64,000 nt of DNA from positions 80,873 to 144,872 of the forward strand of contig NZ_FUWR01000008.1 in the NCBI RefSeq assembly GCF_900167465.1. Reading direction: 5' to 3'. Position numbers and translations under genes: made by a program. Below the pieces are notes generated by a model. The model was not told the DNA's origin. It saw only the letters and a list, made by a program, of their open reading frames with translations, and did not search any database. The stretch comes from Trichlorobacter thiogenes. GTDB taxonomy: Bacteria; Desulfobacterota; Desulfuromonadia; Geobacterales; Pseudopelobacteraceae. Shown here in pieces: positions 34,653 through 45,399 of this stretch (the first letter of the stretch is position 1; every line of letters starts with the position of its first letter).

Positions 34653-36134
34653 CTAGGGCAGTTCCGTCCCACCCATCAGGTAGCGATCACACTCACGGGC
34701 AGCGCCACGCCCTTCGTTAAAGGCCCAGACCACCAGGCTCTGGCCACGACGGCAGTCGCCAGCAGCAAAGACACCGGGGATGCTGGTGGTGTACTGCTCA
34801 TACTCAGCCTTGATATTGCTGCGCCCATCACGCTCAACACCCAGCGCATCAAGCACGGGCTGTTCCGGCCCCAGGAAGCCCATGGCCAGCAACACCAGCC
34901 CTGCAGGACGGACCTGCTCGGTACCGGGTACCGGGTTTGGCACAAACTGCCCCTTCTCATTCTTGCCCCAGCTGACCTGTACCGTATGCACCGCAGTCAG
35001 GTTACCGCTCCCGTCACCCTCAAATTTTGTGGCGGTGGTCAGGTAGGTACGGGGATCAGCACCATACTTGGCAGCAGCCTCTTCCTGACCATAATCCACC
35101 TTGTGGGTCTTGGGCCATTCCGGCCAGGGGTTATCAGCAGCACGCTGTTCAGGTGATTGCGGCATGATCTCCAGCTGGACCACCGAGTTGCAGCCATGAC
35201 GCAGTGAGGTAGCCACACAGTCGGTACCGGTATCGCCGCCGCCGATGATGATCACATCCTTACCCTTGGCAGAGATAAAGTCAGCACCTGGATTCAGTAC
35301 CGCCCTGGTGTTGGCAGCCAGGAAATCCATGGCAAAATGAACCCCGTTCAGACCGCGTCCTTCAATCGGCAGATCCCTGGGCAGGGTCGCGCCGGTTGCC
35401 AGTACTACTGCATCAAACTCACCCCGCAGCTTCTCAACCGGATAGTCGCTACCGCCAATGGCGGTATTGCAGACGAAGTTGATCCCCTCCTGCTCCAGCA
35501 GCTTGACCCGGCGCATCACCACCTCACGCTTGTCCAGCTTCATGTTGGGAATACCGTACATCAGCAGGCCGCCCGGCAGATCAGCACGTTCAAACACCGT
35601 AACCGTGTGACCGGCCTTGTTCAACTGGGCAGCGGCAGACAGACCTGCAGGGCCGGAGCCGACCACTGCCACCTTCTTGCCGGTGCGGGTCTTGGGAGGC
35701 TTGGCCACAATCCAGCCCTCCTGCCAGCCACGCTCAACAATACTTACCTCGATATTCTTGATGGTCACCGCCGGATCGTTCATCCCCAGGGTACAGGAGC
35801 CTTCGCAGGGGGCCGGACAGACCCGACCGGTAAACTCAGGGAAGTTATTGGTGCGGTGCAGACGATCCAGTGCCTGATGCCAGAGTCCTCGATAAATCAG
35901 GTCGTTCCACTCCGGGATCAGGTTATTGATCGGACAGCCACTGGCCATGCCGGAGAGCAGCGTGCCGGTATGGCAAAACGGGATGCCGCAATCCATACAG
36001 CGTGCCCCCTGGGTACGCAGCCCTTCCTCCGACATATGCAGGTGGAACTCGTTCCAGTCCTTAATACGCTCAAGCGGTTCGCGGTCTGCCGGTAGTTCGC
36101 GGCAATATTCCATAAATCCGGTTGGTTTTCCCAT
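34653..36134 (-). CDS. gltD: Glutamate synthase small subunit
   Basis: A 493-residue FAD/NAD(P)H flavoprotein that feeds electrons to GltB. The N-terminal ferredoxin-like Cys-rich domain has [22 protein letters not shown] and [12 protein letters not shown]; the FAD motif [18 protein letters not shown] is at about 150, the NADPH motif [16 protein letters not shown] at about 280, and [23 protein letters not shown] near the C-terminus. It follows gltB with a 72-bp gap on the same strand. AGGA precedes the ATG by eight bases. Confidence 0.96.
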   Translation of the reverse strand: MGKPTGFMEYCRELPADREPLERIKDWNEFHLHMSEEGLRTQGARCMDCGIPFCHTGTLLSGMASGCPINNLIPEWNDLIYRGLWHQALDRLHRTNNFPEFTGRVCPAPCEGSCTLGMNDPAVTIKNIEVSIVERGWQEGWIVAKPPKTRTGKKVAVVGSGPAGLSAAAQLNKAGHTVTVFERADLPGGLLMYGIPNMKLDKREVVMRRVKLLEQEGINFVCNTAIGGSDYPVEKLRGEFDAVVLATGATLPRDLPIEGRGLNGVHFAMDFLAANTRAVLNPGADFISAKGKDVIIIGGGDTGTDCVATSLRHGCNSVVQLEIMPQSPEQRAADNPWPEWPKTHKVDYGQEEAAAKYGADPRTYLTTATKFEGDGSGNLTAVHTVQVSWGKNEKGQFVPNPVPGTEQVRPAGLVLLAMGFLGPEQPVLDALGVERDGRSNIKAEYEQYTTSIPGVFAAGDCRRGQSLVVWAFNEGRGAARECDRYLMGGTELP

Positions 36135-36206
36135 GGTCGTTTCCTATCAGAAGCAAAGAATTAAAAGTGTTAGTATCAGATACGATAATCAGCCGCTTGC
36201 ATCCTG

Positions 36207-39200
36207 CTAGTGGGCTGCTGCCTCGTGCCAGTTCTCTTCAAACGCGGCCGTCAGTGCCTCATCACCACTCAAACCGGCTGCCTTGGCCCGCTCCAGAGCC
36301 TGCAGTACCCGCTTGTAGTCCATCGGCATAACCTTGACGAATTTAGGCAGATAGTTGTTCCAGTCGGCCAGAACCGCCGTTGCCTTGGCACTGCCGGTCC
36401 GTTCTTTGTGGTTGCTGATCATTTCTTTCAAGGTGGCAACATCCTGCTGGTCAAGTTGTTCCAGGGCCACCATCTGGGTGTTGCAATGGCCGCTGAAGTC
36501 ACCCTTTTCATCCAGCACATAGGCGATGCCGCCGCTCATCCCTGCAGCAAAGTTACGGCCGGTTGAACCGAGGATAACCACCGTGCCGCCGGTCATATAT
36601 TCGCAACCGTGGTCCCCTACCCCTTCAACCACTGCATTGACGCCGGAGTTCCGTACGCAGAACCGCTCGCCAGCCATGCCGCGGATATAGGCGGTGCCGC
36701 TGGTGGCGCCGTAGAAGGCCACGTTACCGGCAATGATATTTTCCTCTGCCACAAAGGCCGAACCGGCAGGTGGATACACCACGATGCTACCGCCGGAGAG
36801 GCCTTTGCCCAGATAGTCATTGGCATCACCGGACAGTTCAAGGGTCATTCCCTTCGGCATGAAGGCCCCGAAACTCTGACCGGCCGAACCGTTAAAGCGC
36901 AGGTTTACCGTACCTTCAGGAAGTCCGGCAGCGCCATGGTTACGGGTGATCTCGTTACCCACAATGGTACCGACAACCCGGTCAATGTTGGTGATCGGCA
37001 GTTCAGCGGTCACCTTTTCACCCTTTTCAATGGCCGGCTTGCAGATCTCCAGCAGCTTGGACAGGTCAATACACTTCTCAAGGCCATGGTCCTGCGACTC
37101 GGTGCAGTAACTAACCGCGCCGATCCCCATGTCAGGAGTATAGAGGATGTTGCTGAAATCCAGCCCCTGTGCCTTCCAATGGGCCACTGCCTTCTTTGGC
37201 TCCAGTATATTGGCACGGCCAACCATCTCGTTAAAGCTGCGGAAGCCGAGCTGCGCCATAATTTCACGCACCTCCATGGCCACAAAACGCATAAAGTTGA
37301 CCACGTACTCCGGCTTACCGCTGAACCGTTTCCGCAGTTCAGGGTCCTGGGTAGCCACACCGGCCGGACAGGTATTGCTGTGGCAGACCCGCATCATCAC
37401 GCAACCCAGGGTCACCAGCGGTGCGGTGGCAAAACCGAACTCCTCCGCCCCCAGCAAGGCCCCTATCACTACGTCACGACCGGTCTTCAGCTGACCATCA
37501 ACTTCAACAATGATCCGACTACGCAGGTTGTTCAGCATCAGGGTCTGATGGGTCTCGGCCAGACCAAGTTCCCAGGGCAGACCGGCATGCTTGATACTGG
37601 AGATCGGTGATGCACCGGTACCGCCATCATAGCCGCTGATCAGCACCACATCGGCATGGGCCTTGGCCACACCGGCAGCGATGGTACCAACCCCCACCTC
37701 GGAAACCAGCTTGACGCTGATCCGGGCACGACGGTTGGCGTTCTTCAGGTCGTGTATCAGCTCTGCCAGATCCTCAATGGAGTAGATATCATGGTGGGGC
37801 GGCGGCGACACCAAGCCAACCCCCGGCGTGGTGTGACGGGTCTTCGCAACCCACGGGTACACCTTATGACCCGGCAACTCGCCACCTTCACCCGGCTTGG
37901 CTCCCTGAGCCAGCTTGATCTGCAGCTCACCGGCATTGGTCAGATATTCACTGGTGACACCGAAGCGACCAGAGGCCACCTGCTTGATATTGCTGTTCTT
38001 TGAATCGCCCTGCTCATTGGTCCAGGTAAAGCGGGCCGGATCTTCGCCCCCTTCGCCGGTGTTGGAACGACCACCGAGCCGGTTCATGGCGATGGCCAGC
38101 GCCTCATGGGCCTCCTGGCTGATGGAACCGTAGGACATGGCACCGGTCTTGAAACGTTTTACGATCTCTTCCACCGGTTCAACCTCATCCAGTGGCACCG
38201 GTACACGGTTCTTGAAATCGAGCAGACCACGCAGGGTGTAGTGACGCTCACTCTGCTCGTCAATCAGGTTCGAGAAGACCTTGAACTCCTGATAGTCGCC
38301 CGTACGGGTCGCCTTCTGCAACGAGGTAATGGTCAACGGATTAAAGAGGTGCTCCTCACCATCCTTACGCCACTGGTACTGGCCACCCGGATCAAGGGTC
38401 GGCTCTGCAGCCACCCGCTTGGGATAGGCCTTGGCGTGGCGTGCCAGCAGTTCAGTGGCAATCCCGCTCAGGTCAGTACCGCCGATGCGGGAGGGGGTCC
38501 AGGTGAAGTACTTGTCAATCACCGACTGATGCAGACCAACCGCCTCAAAGATCTGGGCACCGCGGTAGCTCTGTACCGTGGAGATCCCCATCTTTGCCAT
38601 GGTCTTGACCACCCCTTTGATGGAGGCCTTGATAAAGTTTTTGACCGCCTTCTTATGATCAAGACCCGGCAGCATCCCCTGCTTGATCATATCGTCCAGG
38701 GACTCAAAGGCCAGGTAGGGGTTAATGGCCGTTACGCCATAGCCCAGCAGCACGGCAAAGTGATGTACCTCGCGTGGTTCGCCTGACTCCAACACCAACG
38801 AAACCCTGGTACGGGTTGCGTTGCGGATCAGGAAGTGATGTAGACCGGAAACCGCCAGCAGGGCAGGAATGGCAGCGAACTCCTCATTCACACCGCGATC
38901 GGACAGCACCAGGATGGTGGTACCGGCCTCAATGTGACGGATGGCAGCACTGAACAGGCTTTCCAGCGCCTTCTCCATCCCCTCGGCTCCATCGGATGCC
39001 TTGAACAGCATGGTCAGGGTGGTGGTCTTAAAGCCAGGTAGATCCAGGGAACGCAGCTTTTCAAACTCTTCGTTGGAAAGGATCGGTTGTTCCAATTTTA
39101 TGCGACGTGCGCTGGCTGCAGCAGGCTTGAGCAGGTTCCCTTCCGAGCCGATCAGCGTCGTCGTAGAGGTGATCAGTTCTTCGCGGATCGGATCGATCGG

Positions 39201-40784
39201 CGGGTTGGTCACCTGGGCAAACAGCTGCTTAAAGTAGTTGTACAGCAGTTGGGACTGATCAGAGAGTACCGCCAGCGGCGTGTCAGTACCCATGGAGCCC
39301 AGCGGCTGAACGCCATCCGTAGCCATGGGACCAAGAATGACCCGCTGATCCTCAAAGGTATAGCCAAAGGCCTGCTGACGCTGCAGCACGGTTTCGTGAT
39401 CCGGCTCCTGCACCGCTGCCTCCGGCAGATCCTGCAGCAACAGGTGATTCTCCTTCAGCCATGCTCCGTACGGCTTGGCTGAGGCTAATTGCTGCTTGAT
39501 CTCCTGATCAGGAATGATCCGCTGTTGCTCCATATCAAGCAGGAACATCTTGCCCGGCTGCAGACGGCCCTTCTTGACTACCTGCTCCGGAGCAACCGGC
39601 AACACGCCGGCTTCAGAGGCCATGATCACCCGATCATCACTGGTGATGTAGTAACGGCAAGGACGCAGACCATTGCGATCCAGCACCGCGCCGATACTGC
39701 GACCGTCGGTAAAACAGACCGCAGCAGGACCATCCCACGGCTCCATCAGGCAGGAATGATACTCGTAGAAGGCACGCTTCTCGTCGTTCATCCCTTCGTG
39801 GTTTTCCCACGGTTCAGGCACCATCATCATCACGGCGTGGGGCAGTGAGTAGCCGGACATCGCCAGCAGCTCAAGGCAGTTATCGAACATGGCCGAGTCA
39901 GAACCGTTGGTATTGATGATCGGCAGCGCCTTGGCAAGGTCATCACCAAACAGCTCACTGTTAAGCAGCGACTGGCGGGCATGCATCCAGTTGACGTTGC
40001 CCCGCAGGGTGTTGATCTCGCCGTTGTGGGCCATCAGGTGGTACGGGTGGGCCCGTTCCCAACTGGGGAAGGTATTGGTGGAAAAACGGGAGTGTACCAG
40101 GGCCAGGGCCGAGACCATATCCGGGTCACGCAGGTCCAGAAAATACTGGTCCACCTGAACCGGCATCAGCATCCCTTTGTAGATGATGGTGCGGGTGGAG
40201 ATACTGGAGACATACCAGTGATTATCCACTTCCGGATCACGGATCTCATGGATGGCACGCTGGTTGACGATATACAGCTTGCGATTGAAGGCGGCCTCAT
40301 CAAGGCTTTCATCAACCGGTTTCAGGAACAGTTGACGCACCAACGGCTCGCCGGCCTTGGCCGTATTGCCCAGCGATGAGTTGTCAGTGGGCACATCGCG
40401 CCAGCCGATGATCTGCAGCTGCTCTTCATGCAGAATCCGCTCAAGGATATGACGGGCGCTGTTGCGCTCAGTGGCCTCAGGAGAGGTAAAGACCATGGCC
40501 ACACCGTACTTGCCCTGTTCCGGCAGCTCTATGCCAAGCGGCCCGCAGGCCTTGCGCAGGAAGCTGTCCGGCATCTGCAGCAGGATACCGGCACCGTCAC
40601 CGGTATTATGTTCACAGCCAACCGCGCCGCGGTGGTCCAGATTGGCCAGCATGGTCAACGCCTGCTGCACAATATCATGGGACTTTTTACCCTTGATGTT
40701 GGCCACAAAACCGACGCCACAGGCATCATGCTCAAACTGGGGATCGTACAGTCCCTGCTTTTTGGGTACTCCGATAGTTTTCAT
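36207..40784 (-). CDS. gltB: Glutamate synthase large subunit
   Basis: A 1525-residue enzyme making two glutamates from glutamine and 2-oxoglutarate. The N-terminal class II glutamine amidotransferase begins after a short propeptide at catalytic Cys ([13 protein letters not shown]). Next come the central domain, the FMN-binding synthase domain ([35 protein letters not shown]; the 3Fe-4S Cys in [19 protein letters not shown]) and the C-terminal GXGXG beta-helix ([34 protein letters not shown]). I start at ATG 40784, which has AAGGG upstream; the frame extends to 40883 without support. It is transcribed into gltD. The upstream region has a marked strand bias. Confidence 0.96.
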   Translation of the reverse strand: MKTIGVPKKQGLYDPQFEHDACGVGFVANIKGKKSHDIVQQALTMLANLDHRGAVGCEHNTGDGAGILLQMPDSFLRKACGPLGIELPEQGKYGVAMVFTSPEATERNSARHILERILHEEQLQIIGWRDVPTDNSSLGNTAKAGEPLVRQLFLKPVDESLDEAAFNRKLYIVNQRAIHEIRDPEVDNHWYVSSISTRTIIYKGMLMPVQVDQYFLDLRDPDMVSALALVHSRFSTNTFPSWERAHPYHLMAHNGEINTLRGNVNWMHARQSLLNSELFGDDLAKALPIINTNGSDSAMFDNCLELLAMSGYSLPHAVMMMVPEPWENHEGMNDEKRAFYEYHSCLMEPWDGPAAVCFTDGRSIGAVLDRNGLRPCRYYITSDDRVIMASEAGVLPVAPEQVVKKGRLQPGKMFLLDMEQQRIIPDQEIKQQLASAKPYGAWLKENHLLLQDLPEAAVQEPDHETVLQRQQAFGYTFEDQRVILGPMATDGVQPLGSMGTDTPLAVLSDQSQLLYNYFKQLFAQVTNPPIDPIREELITSTTTLIGSEGNLLKPAAASARRIKLEQPILSNEEFEKLRSLDLPGFKTTTLTMLFKASDGAEGMEKALESLFSAAIRHIEAGTTILVLSDRGVNEEFAAIPALLAVSGLHHFLIRNATRTRVSLVLESGEPREVHHFAVLLGYGVTAINPYLAFESLDDMIKQGMLPGLDHKKAVKNFIKASIKGVVKTMAKMGISTVQSYRGAQIFEAVGLHQSVIDKYFTWTPSRIGGTDLSGIATELLARHAKAYPKRVAAEPTLDPGGQYQWRKDGEEHLFNPLTITSLQKATRTGDYQEFKVFSNLIDEQSERHYTLRGLLDFKNRVPVPLDEVEPVEEIVKRFKTGAMSYGSISQEAHEALAIAMNRLGGRSNTGEGGEDPARFTWTNEQGDSKNSNIKQVASGRFGVTSEYLTNAGELQIKLAQGAKPGEGGELPGHKVYPWVAKTRHTTPGVGLVSPPPHHDIYSIEDLAELIHDLKNANRRARISVKLVSEVGVGTIAAGVAKAHADVVLISGYDGGTGASPISSIKHAGLPWELGLAETHQTLMLNNLRSRIIVEVDGQLKTGRDVVIGALLGAEEFGFATAPLVTLGCVMMRVCHSNTCPAGVATQDPELRKRFSGKPEYVVNFMRFVAMEVREIMAQLGFRSFNEMVGRANILEPKKAVAHWKAQGLDFSNILYTPDMGIGAVSYCTESQDHGLEKCIDLSKLLEICKPAIEKGEKVTAELPITNIDRVVGTIVGNEITRNHGAAGLPEGTVNLRFNGSAGQSFGAFMPKGMTLELSGDANDYLGKGLSGGSIVVYPPAGSAFVAEENIIAGNVAFYGATSGTAYIRGMAGERFCVRNSGVNAVVEGVGDHGCEYMTGGTVVILGSTGRNFAAGMSGGIAYVLDEKGDFSGHCNTQMVALEQLDQQDVATLKEMISNHKERTGSAKATAVLADWNNYLPKFVKVMPMDYKRVLQALERAKAAGLSGDEALTAAFEENWHEAAAH

Positions 40785-41134
40785 AGTGCAACCCTTGTGA
40801 AGATATAAGTTCGTGCCACCTGCCAGCAAAACGGACTTGTTTAACAGCAAATAACGCGCCAACCCCGAACAACAAAACCGCAAACAACACTACTCTACGC
40901 ACAACATACTGTTATTCGATCCATTTTAAACAACACCAAGTAACCGACAGCAGCTGGCCTGGCAGATGACCAGAAAAGCGGCAGCCAAAAAAACACCAAA
41001 TAATTCAAACAATTATAACGGACAGAACAAGCCAGCCCGACCGATCGCCCCCGCACCGCATTACACACAAGAGTTATTTATCTACTCAACACATTACACT
41101 GCCATCCCCGCACCACCCCGCGGCAACAGATCTG
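40785..41134. other. 350-bp intergenic region upstream of gltB with strand-biased base composition
   Basis: No gene is supported. From about 40850 the plus strand is almost a run of A and C (very few G), so the transcribed strand of gltB is G/T-rich. The region should hold the gltB promoter; no clear -35/-10, sigma54 site or riboswitch was recognised. A TGGCACG at 40812-40818 (minus strand) resembles a sigma54 -24 element but has no -12 GC partner. Confidence 0.6.
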
Positions 41135-41617
41135 TCACACAACCTGCACCACCGTAAAGGCCGCAGTCAGTGCATGCTCTTCAGCCTGCAGCTCATCGCC
41201 AACCTGCTTACCCAACAGGCTGCGCCCCAACGGTGAACCAGGGGTAATCACCACGATCTCGCCATCTGCAGCAGGAATCTTCATGCCGCCTGCATAGGGG
41301 CCAAGGAACAATCGACGCTGATTCCCCTCTTCATCCTCCAGGTTCACCAGCGCAGTCAGGCGGATTGGGCTCTCGTCATCAAAATCCTGCAGCACCAGAT
41401 TACGATACCCTTCCAGCGCCACCCGGATTTCCTGGGCACGGTTGGCCTGCCCCTGGGCGAGATAGGATGCCTCCAGCGCCGTGGTATCGTACTTGTTATC
41501 CGGGGCGCACTCTTCATGGGTGGCCGCCTCATGGGCCGCCTTTGCCGCAGCAAAAAACAGGGCCAGATCAGCCTCAAGGGAGTTGATGATGGTTGTAAGC
41601 AGTTCAGCCTTTGTCAT
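41135..41617 (-). CDS. GreA/GreB-family transcription elongation factor-like protein
   Basis: About 160 residues. An N-terminal coiled-coil-like helix pair (KAELLTTIINSLEADLALFFAAAKAAHEAATH) is followed by a GreA/B C-terminal FKBP-like domain (VVITPGSPLGRSLLGKQVGDEL), whose SPLGxxLxGKxxGDxV pattern is diagnostic. Gre factors bind the RNA polymerase secondary channel and rescue backtracked complexes. The acidic tip residues typical of GreA/B are not obvious (ECAPDNKYDTTA at the turn), so activity may differ. ATG 41617 and GTG 41629 are both possible starts. Confidence 0.83.
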   Translation of the reverse strand: MTKAELLTTIINSLEADLALFFAAAKAAHEAATHEECAPDNKYDTTALEASYLAQGQANRAQEIRVALEGYRNLVLQDFDDESPIRLTALVNLEDEEGNQRRLFLGPYAGGMKIPAADGEIVVITPGSPLGRSLLGKQVGDELQAEEHALTAAFTVVQVV

Positions 41618-41644
41618 AGCGTCAAACACTTTCGGCAGATAAGA

Positions 41645-42409
41645 TTAAATACTGGTGAGTTTTCCAACAGGTGAGAGGTACACCACAAACTCGTCGTTAC
41701 CATCCCCACCGATCAACGCATCAGCCAGATCCTGATCATAGGCGGCAATGGCACAGGTACCGCACCCGATTGCCCCGCAGGCCAGGTAGAGATTCTGGCA
41801 GACATGTCCGGCATCAAGGGCAATCACCTTGGCTGATGCCTCGGCATAACGCCACTCGGTACGGGCCGGAATGGCACTCCAGACAAAGGTTACGGCAGCC
41901 TGCCCGGCAAAGCGTTGACCCCGTGTTGCCGCAGTTATCCGTTGTGCCAGATCAGCAGGAACAGATTCAAGGATCAGGGCATGATCAAGGGGCAGATAGC
42001 GATACACACCGGGTACAAGACCTGCCACCCGCAGCACCACCAGATAGGTTTCAAAGGGATGACGACAACCAGCAGAGGGAACCGTTCGCAACACAGCTGC
42101 CCCATGCAGCCTTTCACGCACCCCCTGGGTACTCCAGAGCAGAAAGGCAAGTTCATCCAGCCGTAGCGGTGTGTTACTGAAACGACGCTGGCTCTCCCTG
42201 CTGGCAATCGCCTCAACCAGATCATAGGAAGGAATATTCCAATCAGCACGTTCCGGCAGACTGATCAGCTCCAGTCCATCAGCAACCGGTTTCTGCACCG
42301 GCGGCGGCTCTTCACCCTGTGATTGCGGGGTACCCCACCAATCCACCAGATCCCTGACCCGGTCGGTAAGGAACCAGCGCCCCATCTTCTTACTGAAAGC
42401 AGGTTTCAT
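41645..42409 (-). CDS. SagB/ThcOx-type FMN dehydrogenase (nitroreductase superfamily)
   Basis: A 254-residue protein. LVEAIASRESQRRFSNTPLRLDELAFLLWSTQGVRE, TVPSAGCRHPFETYLVVLRVAGLVPGVYRYLP and AGHVCQNLYLACGAIGCGTCAIAAYDQDLADALIGGDG match SagB-type dehydrogenases, which oxidise azolines in RiPPs when in such clusters. No cyclodehydratase or precursor gene is adjacent, so a RiPP role is unsupported here; many lone SagB-like proteins are of unknown function. I start at ATG 42409 (GGAGG eight bases upstream). The AdoMet-free FMN fold is typical. Confidence 0.88.
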   Translation of the reverse strand: MKPAFSKKMGRWFLTDRVRDLVDWWGTPQSQGEEPPPVQKPVADGLELISLPERADWNIPSYDLVEAIASRESQRRFSNTPLRLDELAFLLWSTQGVRERLHGAAVLRTVPSAGCRHPFETYLVVLRVAGLVPGVYRYLPLDHALILESVPADLAQRITAATRGQRFAGQAAVTFVWSAIPARTEWRYAEASAKVIALDAGHVCQNLYLACGAIGCGTCAIAAYDQDLADALIGGDGNDEFVVYLSPVGKLTSI

Positions 42410-42439
42410 AGACAGCACCTCCTGTCATCAATCCAGCCA

Positions 42440-43426
42440 TCACAGCAGCTCCAGAGCCAGTTCATCCAGGGCCGCCAACTGTTCTCGCAGCTCCAGGATA
42501 TGCTCACCCCAGTAGTGCATGCTGTTAAACCAGGGGAAGGCGATTGGAAAGGCTGGATCATCCCAGCGGCTGGCCAGCCAGGCGCTGTAGTGCAGCATCC
42601 GCAGAGTACGCAGCGGCTCGATCAATCGCAATTCAGCCGGATCAAAATGGTTGAACTCCTGATACCCCTCCAGCAGCGCATCAAGCTGCACCAGCTTGCG
42701 GGAGCGATCACCGGACAGCATCATCCAGAGATCCTGCACTGCCGGTGCCATCCGGCTGTCATCAAAATCAACAAAATGAGGAGCATTGTCCCGCCAGAGG
42801 ATATTGCCGCTGTGGCAGTCGCCATGGGTGCGAATAAAGCGAACCTGACCGGCGTCTGCCAATGCCTGTTCAATCCTTTCCAAGAGCTGGCTGGTTAAGA
42901 TCCTGTAGCTCTCTCGATATTCTGAGGGGATGAACTGCTCACTGATCAGGGCCACGCTGGCATGGCCAAAGCTCTGGCTATCCAGGGTCGGACGTTCTAC
43001 AAAGCTCTGTACAGCACCGATCCGGTGCATTCTGCCCAGCATTCTGCCCAGGATCAGCAGGTTATCCAGGTTGTCAAATTCCGGGGCATGGCCACCCTGA
43101 CGGGGGTAGAGGGCAAAGTGGAATCCATTGTGCTGAAACAGGCTCTGGCCTGCCGGATTACACCAGGGAGCCACCACCGGCAGCTCATGCCCGGCCAGCT
43201 CAAGGCTTAGCTCATGCTCTTCAATAATCTGCTGCTCTGTCCAACGATTGGGGCGGTAGAACTTGGCGATCAGCGGCGTGCTGTCCTCAATCCCCACCTG
43301 ATAGACCCGGTTTTCATAGCTGTTCAGGGTCAGGTTGCGGCAGTCGCAATGGAAGCCCTGACTCTCCACAGCATCCATGACAAAGTCCGGGGTAAGTTGC
43401 TGAAACGGATGGCTGTGTGCGGTCAT
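42440..43426 (-). CDS. srkA: Stress response Ser/Thr kinase SrkA (YihE/RdoA)
   Basis: A 328-residue aminoglycoside-phosphotransferase-fold kinase. RVYQVGIEDSTPLIAKFYRPNRWTEQQIIEEH contains the ATP Lys, RTHGDCHSGNILW is the Brenner-type catalytic loop and HFVDFDDSRMAPAVQDLWMML the metal-binding DxD region. SrkA protects E. coli from stress-induced death by an Mazf-related pathway. The start overlaps the stop of the upstream dbpA by four bases (ATGA), so the two are co-translated. Confidence 0.93.
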   Translation of the reverse strand: MTAHSHPFQQLTPDFVMDAVESQGFHCDCRNLTLNSYENRVYQVGIEDSTPLIAKFYRPNRWTEQQIIEEHELSLELAGHELPVVAPWCNPAGQSLFQHNGFHFALYPRQGGHAPEFDNLDNLLILGRMLGRMHRIGAVQSFVERPTLDSQSFGHASVALISEQFIPSEYRESYRILTSQLLERIEQALADAGQVRFIRTHGDCHSGNILWRDNAPHFVDFDDSRMAPAVQDLWMMLSGDRSRKLVQLDALLEGYQEFNHFDPAELRLIEPLRTLRMLHYSAWLASRWDDPAFPIAFPWFNSMHYWGEHILELREQLAALDELALELL

Positions 43427-44820
43427 GATGTACGTCCTGAGCCGATTCTGCGCACCTTGAAGAAACGTCCCTTGATCCGGTTGCCTGCCAGACAGTTCAG
43501 GGCCTGTGCAACACTCTGAGCCATGATAGCCACGTAACTGTGAAAATCAAACAGATCAATCCTGCCCACTTCACTGCCAGCGATTCCACCTTCTCCGGTC
43601 AGGGCACCCAGAATATCTCCGGGGCGCAGCTTGTTTTTGCGGCCGCCATCAATACAGAGTGTAACCATGGCAGCTGCAGGCGGCTTGGCAATGAGCGGAG
43701 CCAATGCAGAGAACTCCTGCAGGTCAATCCTGCAGTCCATGCTGTCTTCCATCCCCTTGATCAGGCGACTGTCCCGCCGGGAGACCAGACTGATGGCCAG
43801 CCCCTGTTCACCTGCCCGGCCGGTCCGGCCAATACGGTGGGTATGCACCTCAGGGTTGCGGGACAGCTCAAAGTTGATCACCGCCGCCAGTTCCTTGATA
43901 TCCAGGCCACGGGCAGCAACATCGGTTGCCACCAGCACCGAGGCGCTCTTGTTGGAAAAACGGACCAGCACCTGATCCCGCTCCCGCTGTTCCAGATCAC
44001 CGTGGATCGCCAATGCAGCAAAGCCGCGTTCTTTCAGAAAGTCAGCCAGTTCCTGACAGTCCAGCTTGGTGTTGCAGAAGACCAGGGTTGATTCAGGACA
44101 ATACTGGCCAAGGATGCGGGCCACCGCCTCGCTGCGCTGATCCGGCTCCACCTCGTAAAAGAGCTGTTCAATCGCCCCTTCTGCATGATCCTCATCCACG
44201 CTGACCTCAACCGGTGCGTGCTGAATCGCTACACTCATCCCGGTAATCGTATCCGGGTAGGTGGCAGAGAACAGCAAGGTCTGACGCCTGGCCGGGGCAG
44301 CGGCAATCAGGCTGCGGAGATCATCCTGAAAGCCCATATCCAGCATCCGGTCCGCCTCATCCAGCACCAGGGTCTGCAGACTGGACAGATCAAGGCTGCC
44401 CCGCCGCAGGTGATCCAGCAGACGTCCGGGAGTACCCACCACCACGTGGGCGCCATGTTCAAGAGAACCCAGTTGCGGGCCAAAGGGCACCCCGCCGCAG
44501 ACCGTCAAAACCCTGATGTTTTCGGTAAAGCGAGCCAGACGCCGCAGCTCCTTGGCCACCTGATCAGCCAGCTCACGGGTGGGACAAAGTACCAGCGCCT
44601 GCAGCCGCAGGGCTGTGGCATCAATATGGGTTAACAGGCCGATCCCGAAGGCTGCTGTCTTGCCACTGCCGGTCTTGGCCTTGGCAATCAGATCCTTACC
44701 AGCCAGAATCGGCGGCAGGCTATGGGCCTGAATCGGTGTCATCTCTGCATAGCCCAGCGAGACCAGATTCTTTAGCATGGCTGGTTTCAGGTGCAGTGAT
44801 GAAAAGGAGGTAGAACTCAT
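43423..44820 (-). CDS. dbpA: DEAD-box ATP-dependent RNA helicase DbpA
   Basis: A 465-residue helicase. Motifs in order: the Q motif GYAEMTPIQAHSLP, I AKTGSGKT, Ia PTRELADQV, Ib TPGRLLDHL, II VLDEADRML, III FSATYP, and in domain 2 DVAARGLDI (V) and HRIGRTGRAG (VI). The C-terminal about 75 residues are the DbpA RNA-binding domain (KLRPGDILGALTGEGGI, VAQALNCLAGNRIKGRFFKVRRI), which targets hairpin 92 of 23S rRNA during large-subunit assembly. A terminator hairpin lies just upstream at 44846, so its promoter must overlap or it is read through from further up. Confidence 0.96.
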   Translation of the reverse strand: MSSTSFSSLHLKPAMLKNLVSLGYAEMTPIQAHSLPPILAGKDLIAKAKTGSGKTAAFGIGLLTHIDATALRLQALVLCPTRELADQVAKELRRLARFTENIRVLTVCGGVPFGPQLGSLEHGAHVVVGTPGRLLDHLRRGSLDLSSLQTLVLDEADRMLDMGFQDDLRSLIAAAPARRQTLLFSATYPDTITGMSVAIQHAPVEVSVDEDHAEGAIEQLFYEVEPDQRSEAVARILGQYCPESTLVFCNTKLDCQELADFLKERGFAALAIHGDLEQRERDQVLVRFSNKSASVLVATDVAARGLDIKELAAVINFELSRNPEVHTHRIGRTGRAGEQGLAISLVSRRDSRLIKGMEDSMDCRIDLQEFSALAPLIAKPPAAAMVTLCIDGGRKNKLRPGDILGALTGEGGIAGSEVGRIDLFDFHSYVAIMAQSVAQALNCLAGNRIKGRFFKVRRIGSGRTS

Positions 44821-44845
44821 TGGCTATATCTCTCATTCTGCGTCA

Positions 44846-44880
44846 AAAAAACCACAGGGGGATACTCCCTGTGGTTTTTT
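44846..44880 (-). terminator. Strong bidirectional terminator between the Lys-rich mini-gene and dbpA
   Basis: A 14-bp perfect stem (AAAAAACCACAGGG / CCCTGTGGTTTTTT) around a 7-base loop has a T-tract on both strands. It terminates the 34-residue gene upstream on the minus strand. The stem matches that at 31877, with the same CCACAGGGG core. Confidence 0.88.
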
Positions 44881-44909
44881 CAGGCATCGCTCAAACAGAG
44901 CGGTTCAGA

Positions 44910-45014
44910 TTATTTCTTATCAGCTTTTTTGATCTTCTTTTCGGCCTTTTTCTCCTTCGGAGTCTTGGCCGGGGCTTTTTTCGTTTCTTTCTTGCTATCC
45001 ACACCTTTGCTCAT
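44910..45014 (-). CDS. 34-residue lysine-rich small protein
   Basis: A mini-gene too short for usual gene-finding thresholds: 34 codons from ATG 45014, with AGGAGG upstream, to TAA. About half the residues are Lys (MSKGVDSKKETKKAPAKTP, then EKKAEKKIKKADKK), with the rest Ala/Glu/Pro. The protein is highly basic and disordered; it may bind nucleic acid or acidic partners. It is preceded by a normal Shine-Dalgarno and followed by a strong terminator, which supports expression. Function unknown. Confidence 0.7.
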   Translation of the reverse strand: MSKGVDSKKETKKAPAKTPKEKKAEKKIKKADKK

Positions 45015-45117
45015 AACGGTTCCTCCTGTCTGATACGGCTATTGGGGTGCATCCAGCCGGTCTGCTGACTAAGTATACCACTCTTCAGAGACAGGGGCGT
45101 GATTTATTCTTGCGAAA

Positions 45118-45333
45118 TCACCGGGCAGCAGCATCCAGAAGAGGCTTCAGAAATTTCTCATAGGTGGCCCGTTGCTTGGCAGACAGCAGATCAAGATCCC
45201 CCTCATTATCCAGCAGGAAGGTACCCACCCCGATCACCGTTTTTGCCAGATAGCCGGTCCCTTCAACCGCAGCTTCAATCTCGTCTCCCCGCTTGCTCAG
45301 CAGGCTTTTCAACAGACGCATATTCAGTTCCAT
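45118..45333 (-). CDS. Small uncharacterised protein (71 aa)
   Basis: A soluble 71-residue protein (NMRLLKSLLSKRGDEIEAA, GTFLLDNEGDLDLLSAKQRAT). GGAG lies about nine bases before the ATG. The C-terminus QRATYEKFLKPLLDAAAR looks like a helical tail. No family recognised. It precedes the Lys-rich mini-gene on the same strand and may be co-transcribed with it. Confidence 0.65.
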   Translation of the reverse strand: MELNMRLLKSLLSKRGDEIEAAVEGTGYLAKTVIGVGTFLLDNEGDLDLLSAKQRATYEKFLKPLLDAAAR

Positions 45334-45399
45334 GTTCAGCGCTCCAGTCGTGTAATGCGTGCATCCCTACTAGCTATCCTTATCAGGCTAAAACAGTTC

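Noticed and set aside
36609..37610. Long open frame (333 codons) antisense to gltB
   Set aside because: It lies entirely within the conserved glutamate synthase coding region and shows no domain; a codon-bias shadow.
40812..40818. TGGCACG resembling a sigma54 -24 element upstream of gltB
   Set aside because: No GC-containing -12 element follows at the needed spacing.
41645..42409. Thiazole/oxazole RiPP cluster because of the SagB-type gene
   Set aside because: No cyclodehydratase, precursor peptide or transporter is adjacent; neighbours are housekeeping genes.
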